Source of the DNA: Minisyncoccota bacterium
GTDB lineage: Bacteria > Patescibacteriota > Minisyncoccia > Minisyncoccales > CG1-02-41-26
Length of the DNA stretch: 9,710 nucleotides
Direction: 5' to 3'
Assembly: GCA_028712605.1 (NCBI GenBank)
Contig: JAQTPV010000030.1
Span: 1-9,710 of the forward strand
Shown: positions 6,844 through 9,710 of the stretch, in pieces
Position numbering within the stretch: position 1 is the stretch's first letter
Layout: every line of letters starts with the position of its first letter
Notes under the pieces: generated by a model
Databases searched by the model: none
The model's input: the letters and a program-made list of their open reading frames with translations, nothing else
Told to the model about the DNA's origin: nothing
Translations under genes and position numbers: made by a program

Positions 6844-7665
6844 ATGGTTAAATATTTTTCTGGGAAGTATAAAATAGCAGTTTTAGCAGTTGTTGGCTTG
6901 TTGGCCGCGGTTTCAGTTTCGGCAGCAAATTATAATGAGGTACAGTTTACTTCAGATACAACTATTTATCTTAGCGGGTTAGGTATTAATATTACCGTGC
7001 TTGAAGGAAGTAATGTGGGTAGTTTTGCTGTTGGCACCTCTTCTATCACGGTTGCTTTAGTCGGAGACAGTAACGGCTATTCTAATATTACTTTTAAGTC
7101 TTCTGACAAATATGAGATGGATAGCAGTGACGGGTCCAAGGCAACCTGCGGAACTAATGAAACCACTTTAACTTTTACTATTGGAGACATTAAAACCAAG
7201 ACCGTTGTTGTTTATCCAAGAACAGCAACTTGCCTAACAGCTGCTTCGGTCGTAACTCTTTTAGGTGGTGGAGGGGGTTCTTCTAATTCTCAGACACAGC
7301 AACAGCAGCAGAGTCAAGAGCAAACTCAAGTAGGAGATGCCTTGAGAGCCAAGATTGCCGAGCTTCTTGCCCAGATTGCAAGTTTACAGGCTCAATTAGG
7401 CATTACAACCGGCGGTTCTCAAGCAACGGTAGCTCCGTTTGGCGCTGATTTGGTTTATGGTTTGAAGAAAAATAGCGAAGCAAAAAGATTGCAGGAATTC
7501 CTAATTTCAAAGGGCTATCTAAAGGCAGGGTTAAATACAGGTAACTTTCTTAGCCAAACAATGGCGGCAGTTAAAGCATATCAGAAAGCGAAAGGCATTA
7601 GGCAAACCGGCAATGCCGGGCCTTTAACAAGGGCTGCTATTAATGCTGATCTGGGCATTAAATAA
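6844..7665 (+). CDS. Secreted protein with C-terminal peptidoglycan-binding domain
   Basis: This 273-residue protein is ordered as follows. A signal peptide ends near SVSA at 27. A beta-rich domain (28-140) has two cysteines (102 and 130) that could pair. A GGGGGSS linker (141-147) and a Gln-rich stretch (about 150-162) follow. A short coiled coil ALRAKIAELLAQIASLQAQL lies at 166-185. Last comes a PG_binding_1-like domain at about 205-268, recognised by KRLQEFLISKGYL, VKAYQKAKGI and GPLTRAAI. The domain binds the cell wall, so the protein is probably held at the surface with its N-terminal domain displayed. This layout is common in Parcubacteria. The gene follows the repeat protein after 24 nt and is likely in its operon. 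Start is the ATG at 6844, without SD. Confidence 0.88.
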   Translation: MVKYFSGKYKIAVLAVVGLLAAVSVSAANYNEVQFTSDTTIYLSGLGINITVLEGSNVGSFAVGTSSITVALVGDSNGYSNITFKSSDKYEMDSSDGSKATCGTNETTLTFTIGDIKTKTVVVYPRTATCLTAASVVTLLGGGGGSSNSQTQQQQQSQEQTQVGDALRAKIAELLAQIASLQAQLGITTGGSQATVAPFGADLVYGLKKNSEAKRLQEFLISKGYLKAGLNTGNFLSQTMAAVKAYQKAKGIRQTGNAGPLTRAAINADLGIK

Positions 7666-7693
7666 ATGATTTCCCTTTGTATTTTTATTTAAA

Positions 7694-7726
7694 TCCTCCG
7701 TTAGTAAGAGAGGAAGTGTTTTGTTT
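7694..7726 (+). terminator. Weak candidate terminator after the surface operon
   Basis: TCCTC (7694-7698) can pair with GAGGA (7710-7714), followed by AGTGTTTTGTTT. The stem is only 5 bp with an 11-nt loop, so this is tentative. Nothing better lies downstream on this strand. Confidence 0.25.
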
Positions 7727-7819
7727 ACTCTTAAATATTAATTATAGTTGGACAGGGGGAAGCGAGACGCATTTTGCTTTAGGCATTGTTCTCTCGGCCT
7801 TAAATCTCAAATTTTTTGT

Positions 7820-7870
7820 AAAAAAATACGCCCCTATCAATAAATACGGTTTGTATCCTTGAATAGGGGG
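7820..7870 (-). terminator. Intrinsic terminator of the 48-residue gene
   Basis: Read on the minus strand, CCCCTAT (7863-7869) pairs with ATAGGGG (7831-7837). CAA/TTG continues the stem after a bulged base, and GTAT/ATAC pair further in. CGTA and then seven T residues (7820-7826) follow. It lies about 55 nt after the stop codon at 7925, where a terminator is expected. On the plus strand no T run follows the hairpin. Confidence 0.65.
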
Positions 7871-7924
7871 GTACGGGCGTAGCTCACCCTTTAGTTTGTT
7901 TTTCCACAGAAAGAAGGCGGTTCG

Positions 7925-8071
7925 TCATCTTGCCTTGTAGACTACGTGGGAGAACAAGCTATCAACATCATGCACATCTTTGGTTCTGTCAGCGATTACG
8001 GTTGCGGTCAAGGAAAAAGAAAAACCTGATTCTTTTCTTTTGACGGCATCCGCATTAAGTAAATGTTTCAT
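7925..8071 (-). CDS. Small 48-residue protein with a strong ribosome site, unknown
   Basis: The ATG at 8069-8071 is preceded by GGAGG at 8080-8084 with 8-nt spacing, an excellent SD in a window where most genes have none. The product is 48 residues, beginning MKHLLNADAVKRKESGFSFS and ending HVVYKAR. It is mixed in charge with a short hydrophobic middle (about 18-27) and no convincing signal peptide or membrane helix. I recognise no family. The gene model is supported by its surroundings: a TTGACG/TATGAT promoter about 175 nt upstream and a hairpin/T7 terminator just downstream on the same strand. The SD and following bases (GGAGGATG) match those of the 248-residue gene upstream, which suggests a shared origin or regulation. 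It could be a regulatory peptide or a toxin, but nothing here shows that. Confidence 0.65.
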   Translation of the reverse strand: MKHLLNADAVKRKESGFSFSLTATVIADRTKDVHDVDSLFSHVVYKAR

Positions 8072-8246
8072 AATTCCATCCTCCATCGTTAGTCGGATCT
8101 TGATTAACAGCTCTGTTCACAACAGCTTAGGCTGATAGCCTGATAAAAAATAATTGGTTAGTTACGCCTATTGAAACATCTCAGTGCACAACTCGAAAGT
8201 TTGGGTTTGTTGTTAATTTACTGGTAACACAACAGAATGTAATTCC

Positions 8247-8275
8247 ATCATAAGCTCAAAAAATACCGGCGTCAA
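8247..8275 (-). promoter_or_regulatory. Promoter of the 48-residue gene
   Basis: TTGACG (8270-8275, 5/6) is followed after exactly 17 nt by TATGAT (8247-8252, 5/6). Transcription would start near 8240, giving a leader of about 170 nt. It sits just downstream of the terminator of the preceding unit, which makes good sense of the layout. Confidence 0.6.
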
Positions 8276-8283
8276 TTTTTGGC

Positions 8284-8292
8284 TGTGCATAA
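8284..8292 (-). promoter_or_regulatory. TTATGCACA box upstream of the 48-residue gene promoter
   Basis: It lies 8 nt upstream of the -35. The wider context AAAGTTATGCACAG matches the context of the box at 9395-9403 (AAAGTTATTCACAG) at 13 of 14 positions. It fits the DnaA-box consensus but could equally be an activator or repressor site. Confidence 0.45.
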
Positions 8293-8303
8293 CTTTTATA
8301 AAC

Positions 8304-8328
8304 AAAAAAACGCCGTAATGTCGGCTTT
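8304..8328 (-). terminator. Intrinsic terminator of the 248-residue gene unit
   Basis: On the minus strand GCCG (8322-8325) and CGGC (8312-8315) enclose a 6-nt loop. A G and seven T residues (8304-8310) follow. AAA just before the stem can pair with part of the T run. It is about 170 nt past the stop codon at 8501, so the transcript would have a long 3' tail. The stem is short, but stem plus T7 is a good match to the intrinsic type. Confidence 0.55.
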
Positions 8329-8500
8329 AAATTAGAACAGCTACCGTCTGGTGAGATAGGTAGCTTTGGTAAGATATTTTTGGAAGGATTTTTTTGAAAA
8401 AGAACGGGGGGTTGGGGAATGAACTGATGCCACTCCCCGATTAGAATAAACTATTTTGCGCTTCAGTTGCTATCATTTTTATCACCACTTCGGATTATAA

Positions 8501-9247
8501 TTATGTAGTGAAAATATGGCCAACAACATCCACGCTTAATCTGTGTGTCTTCATCTGGTAGGAGGTTTCAGCCGCTAATACAGGTGGAGCGACATAAACC
8601 AGGGATTGCACTTCGGCAGGGGTTGAGTCGTTAACCATCTCGGCAGCCTGCAGAGATGGCGGGGAAGAAGCATAAACCAGCATGTGATCCGGAGTCTTTT
8701 CGGTATAAACAGCGTAAAGCAGAGGATCCGAGGTCATAAACTCTTCAGCAGTGTAAACCTGTGATGGGGGCGAAATCTTGACCGCCACCATCATTATTTT
8801 ACTGGTTATAGACCCCTTGTCTAATACCATGTCGTCATTCTTGATGCGGGAAACCACCTCACTAGCCACAGCCAAATGATTTGTTAGACCCTTAGATCTC
8901 AATAACGCTAGAGCGGAACCTGTTTTCACCAACAACTGTTTATCCATGGAAACTACTATTACCATTGGAATTTTCGATGCATCCTGTTTTTCGTAAGGTG
9001 TCCACTGTTCAATAGCTTTAACGACCATCAACTTGTGAGGAGAGATGTTTGCCATTACTACATCAATCTTTAAACCGGAGAAAGCCACGTCAATTGGTGG
9101 TGAAACAACCTTGTTACCCACCGTCAATATTGCGTTTGAATCCTGTGAAATCTGTGTCGGTGTCGTTTGCTGTACTGCCATTGTCATCGTTGTGGCTGTT
9201 AGCATGAACACCATCAAGAACGCTAAAAGAAATTTGAACCTTAACAT
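8501..9247 (-). CDS. Secreted 248-residue protein of unknown function
   Basis: The ATG at 9245-9247 follows AGGAGG (9255-9260) with 7-nt spacing, so the start is well fixed. The N-terminus LRFKFLLAFLMVFMLTATTMTMA is a clear signal peptide, with a likely cut near 24. The remainder has alternating hydrophobic strands (MVIVVSM at 95-101, MMVAVKI at 152-158, MLVYA at 189-193, SLVYVA at 215-220) and a predicted helix near 108-136. The C-terminal third carries three loosely similar Pro-Pro motifs, PPSQVYTAEE (160-169), PPSLQAAE (196-203) and PPVLAAE (221-227). There are no cysteines. I recognise no family or catalytic motif. By eye it is more GC-rich than the tsaD or recG genes, and together with its strong SD this suggests a different origin or expression regime. 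Confidence 0.7.
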   Translation of the reverse strand: MLRFKFLLAFLMVFMLTATTMTMAVQQTTPTQISQDSNAILTVGNKVVSPPIDVAFSGLKIDVVMANISPHKLMVVKAIEQWTPYEKQDASKIPMVIVVSMDKQLLVKTGSALALLRSKGLTNHLAVASEVVSRIKNDDMVLDKGSITSKIMMVAVKISPPSQVYTAEEFMTSDPLLYAVYTEKTPDHMLVYASSPPSLQAAEMVNDSTPAEVQSLVYVAPPVLAAETSYQMKTHRLSVDVVGHIFTT

Positions 9248-9254
9248 TTTACAT

Positions 9255-9260
9255 CCTCCT
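9255..9260 (-). promoter_or_regulatory. Strong Shine-Dalgarno AGGAGG of the 248-residue gene
   Basis: A full anti-SD match 7 nt before the ATG. It is the strongest ribosome site in the window and shares the string GGAGGATG with the SD of the 48-residue gene. Confidence 0.8.
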
Positions 9261-9273
9261 ATAGATGTGTGTA

Positions 9274-9348
9274 GACCTTTAATAGGTCATTTGAGAGAAC
9301 GATATGGAGCAATGCTCCGCTAAGAAACTTTCTTGAGCCTCGCGCTCA
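9274..9348 (-). other. Hairpin-rich 5' leader of the 248-residue gene
   Basis: Four consecutive small inverted repeats lie between the promoter and the SD: GACCT/AGGTC (9274-9288), GGAGC/GCTCC (9306-9318), AAGAAA/TTTCTT (9322-9334) and TGAGC/GCTCA (9334-9348). Each stem is 5-6 bp. They may form a structured leader; I do not recognise a known riboswitch. Confidence 0.4.
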
Positions 9349-9356
9349 TTATTTCT

Positions 9357-9384
9357 ATTTTCCGCTTAAATATTTGATTGTCAA
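9357..9384 (-). promoter_or_regulatory. Promoter of the 248-residue gene
   Basis: A perfect TTGACA (9379-9384) is followed after 16 nt by GAAAAT (9357-9362, 4/6). Transcription would start near 9350, giving a leader of about 100 nt that contains the hairpins. The -35 is strong and the -10 mediocre. Confidence 0.45.
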
Positions 9385-9394
9385 CATAAAAAAC

Positions 9395-9403
9395 TGTGAA
9401 TAA
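9395..9403 (-). promoter_or_regulatory. TTATTCACA box upstream of the 248-residue gene promoter
   Basis: It lies 10 nt upstream of the TTGACA, nearly the same placement as the box before the 48-residue gene promoter. It is part of the 11-mer GTTATTCACAG also found at 5962-5972. Confidence 0.45.
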
Positions 9404-9431
9404 CTTTGAGCTTTGACTTAGTAGGACGAGG

Positions 9432-9480
9432 ACCCAGCACCTATTTTATGAGGATTGCCCTCATAAAATAGGTGCTGGGT
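9432..9480. repeat. Perfect 22-bp inverted repeat with 5-nt loop
   Basis: The arm at 9432-9453 is the exact reverse complement of 9459-9480, with ATTGC as loop. The arm begins ACCCAGCACC and ends ATGAGG. It lies between divergent genes, so it is not in the usual place for a terminator. Its right arm reaches into the -35 region of the next promoter. It may be an operator for a dimeric or tetrameric protein, a cruciform, a relic of a mobile element or the stem of a small RNA. Confidence 0.85.
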
Positions 9481-9492
9481 TGTGCTCTTTTC

Positions 9493-9512
9493 GTATGCTA
9501 TAATAAGCATAC
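9493..9512 (+). promoter_or_regulatory. Extended -10 promoter embedded in a palindromic operator
   Basis: GTATGCT (9493-9499) and AGCATAC (9506-9512) form a perfect 7-bp inverted repeat around ATAATA. A perfect TATAAT (9499-9504) with an upstream TG (9496-9497) lies inside, giving an extended -10. The -35 position (about 9476-9481) reads TGGGTT and is weak. A palindrome over the -10 is a classic repressor-site position. It does not match the usual Fur or PerR consensus that I know. Confidence 0.6.
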
Positions 9513-9553
9513 AAAGGTCTTTTGATTTTTTAAACCAATTTATTTTTATAACT

Positions 9554-9640
9554 ATGACTTGTGGATGTTGCGGTTGTTGCGGGACCGTTAAGAAAACCGC
9601 TAAAAAAGTGCCTGCCAAAAAACCCAAAAAGAAAAAATAA
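9554..9640 (+). CDS. 28-residue Cys-rich, Lys-rich mini-protein
   Basis: Twenty-eight codons from the ATG at 9554 encode MTCGCCGCCG followed by a Lys/Pro/Ala-rich tail ending PKKKK. Five cysteines lie within residues 3-9, in CxCC and CC steps, and could bind a metal. The tail is strongly basic, like a flexible nucleic-acid or surface-binding tail. No family name is certain. The gene sits about 43 nt after the promoter and ends 3 nt before the ATG of the superoxide reductase gene. Co-transcription is therefore very likely, and a role in metal or redox handling is reasonable but inferred. No SD is seen. The composition is too regular for chance reading of non-coding AT-rich DNA. Confidence 0.65.
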   Translation: MTCGCCGCCGTVKKTAKKVPAKKPKKKK

Positions 9641-9643
9641 CTT

Positions 9644-9710
9644 ATGACCAAGATTAACGAGATATATAAATGCAATATGTGTGGCAATATGGTGGAAATG
9701 GTTCATGCTG
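9644..9710 (+). CDS. dfx: Desulfoferrodoxin-type superoxide reductase, N-terminus only
   Basis: Only 22 residues lie in the window. The start MTKINEIYKCNMCGNMVEMV is characteristic of the desulforedoxin-like N-terminal domain of desulfoferrodoxin. CNMC at 10-13 supplies the first two of four Cys ligands for the rubredoxin-type iron centre. The full enzyme would reduce superoxide to hydrogen peroxide without making oxygen, typical of anaerobes. The catalytic His/Cys iron site would be past the window edge and is not seen. A stand-alone desulforedoxin is the alternative. The gene is the second of an operon with the 28-residue Cys/Lys protein. Confidence 0.85.
   Translation, partial: MTKINEIYKCNMCGNMVEMVHA

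Larger units (their letters stand above)
8072..8500 (-). other. Non-coding stretch: 3' tail of one minus-strand unit, promoter and leader of the next
   Basis: No ORF of note on either strand. From right to left on the minus strand it holds two GC-rich stem candidates (8412-8440 and 8339-8365) and a T7 terminator (8304-8328). A TTATGCACA box (8284-8292) and a promoter (8247-8275) come next. The rest is a roughly 165-nt leader with small hairpins at 8209-8233, 8129-8141 and 8113-8125, ending at the SD of the 48-residue gene. Confidence 0.6.
9248..9553. other. Divergent control region between the 248-residue gene and the mini-protein/SOR operon
   Basis: About 300 bases without a credible ORF. 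The minus-strand side holds an SD, four small hairpins, a promoter and a TTATTCACA box. The plus-strand side holds a perfect 22-bp hairpin, a palindromic -10 region and a leader of about 43 nt without SD. Confidence 0.6.

Noticed and set aside
7677..7862. Plus-strand 61-residue ORF after the peptidoglycan-binding gene
   Set aside because: It begins at a TTG without SD, resembles no family and runs into the minus-strand terminator hairpin.
8311..8365. Cyclic di-GMP (GEMM-like) riboswitch, suggested by GGTAGCTTTGGTAA and nearby stems
   Set aside because: The conserved 5' half with its tetraloop receptor and stem is absent, and part of the segment is better explained as a minus-strand terminator.
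7666..8500. Replication origin, because DnaA-like boxes lie in AT-rich intergenic DNA
   Set aside because: No dnaA, dnaN or rpmH is nearby. The boxes are scattered rather than clustered, and two of them sit neatly upstream of promoters.
9045..9323. Plus-strand 92-residue ORF overlapping the 248-residue gene
   Set aside because: The opposite strand has a signal peptide, a strong SD and a promoter; this frame has none.
9432..9492. Intrinsic terminator made by the 22-bp hairpin
   Set aside because: No gene points into it from either side, and no immediate T run follows on either strand.
9418..9687. Minus-strand 89-residue ORF at the right edge
   Set aside because: It covers the perfect hairpin and the start of the superoxide reductase gene in antisense and has no start signals.
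1..9710. CRISPR array or insertion sequence with transposase
   Set aside because: There are no regularly spaced direct repeats of CRISPR type and no transposase or integrase coding region. The repeated sequences are the two hairpin elements, the tRNA fragment and the in-gene units.

Overview
The window looks like chromosome from a Candidate Phyla Radiation bacterium (Patescibacteria, probably Parcubacteria-like). This is inferred from protein style, not from a marker gene. The signs are an AT-rich genome with short spacers, house-keeping genes mostly without Shine-Dalgarno (SD) sites, TsaD and RecG with lineage-type insertions, and a secreted protein of the form signal peptide, beta domain, coiled coil and C-terminal peptidoglycan-binding domain that is common in these genomes.

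Left part (1-1687, minus strand): tsaD, for tRNA t6A modification, is followed after 8 nt by a PrsW-type intramembrane protease gene cut by the window edge. Next on the plus strand are tRNA-Glu(TTC), a GC-rich three-hairpin repeat (copy A), a 22-bp copy of the tRNA 3' end, and a membrane GT2 glycosyltransferase. A second copy of the repeat (copy B) lies in the convergent gap between the glycosyltransferase and recG (minus strand, 3675-5864).

Middle (5865-7665, plus strand): two secreted-protein genes sit 24 nt apart. The first encodes a Thr/Ala/Gly-rich protein with two 33-residue repeats. The second encodes a peptidoglycan-binding protein. They may work together at the cell surface.

Right part (7820-9403, minus strand): two transcription units unlike their neighbours. 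Each has a TTATKCACA box, a TTGAC-type promoter, a long leader with small hairpins, a strong GGAGGATG ribosome site, an unrecognised ORF (a 248-residue secreted protein and a 48-residue protein) and a downstream hairpin plus T7 terminator. The two units are arranged head to tail.

Right edge (9432-9710, plus strand): a perfect 22-bp hairpin, then an extended -10 promoter embedded in a palindrome, a 28-residue Cys/Lys-rich mini-protein, and the start of a desulfoferrodoxin-type superoxide reductase gene. This resembles a small oxidative-stress or metal operon.

The observations most worth following are the tRNA-flanked structured repeat with compensatory base changes, the paired SD-led units with a shared box, and the mini-protein/superoxide reductase operon with its palindromic promoter.
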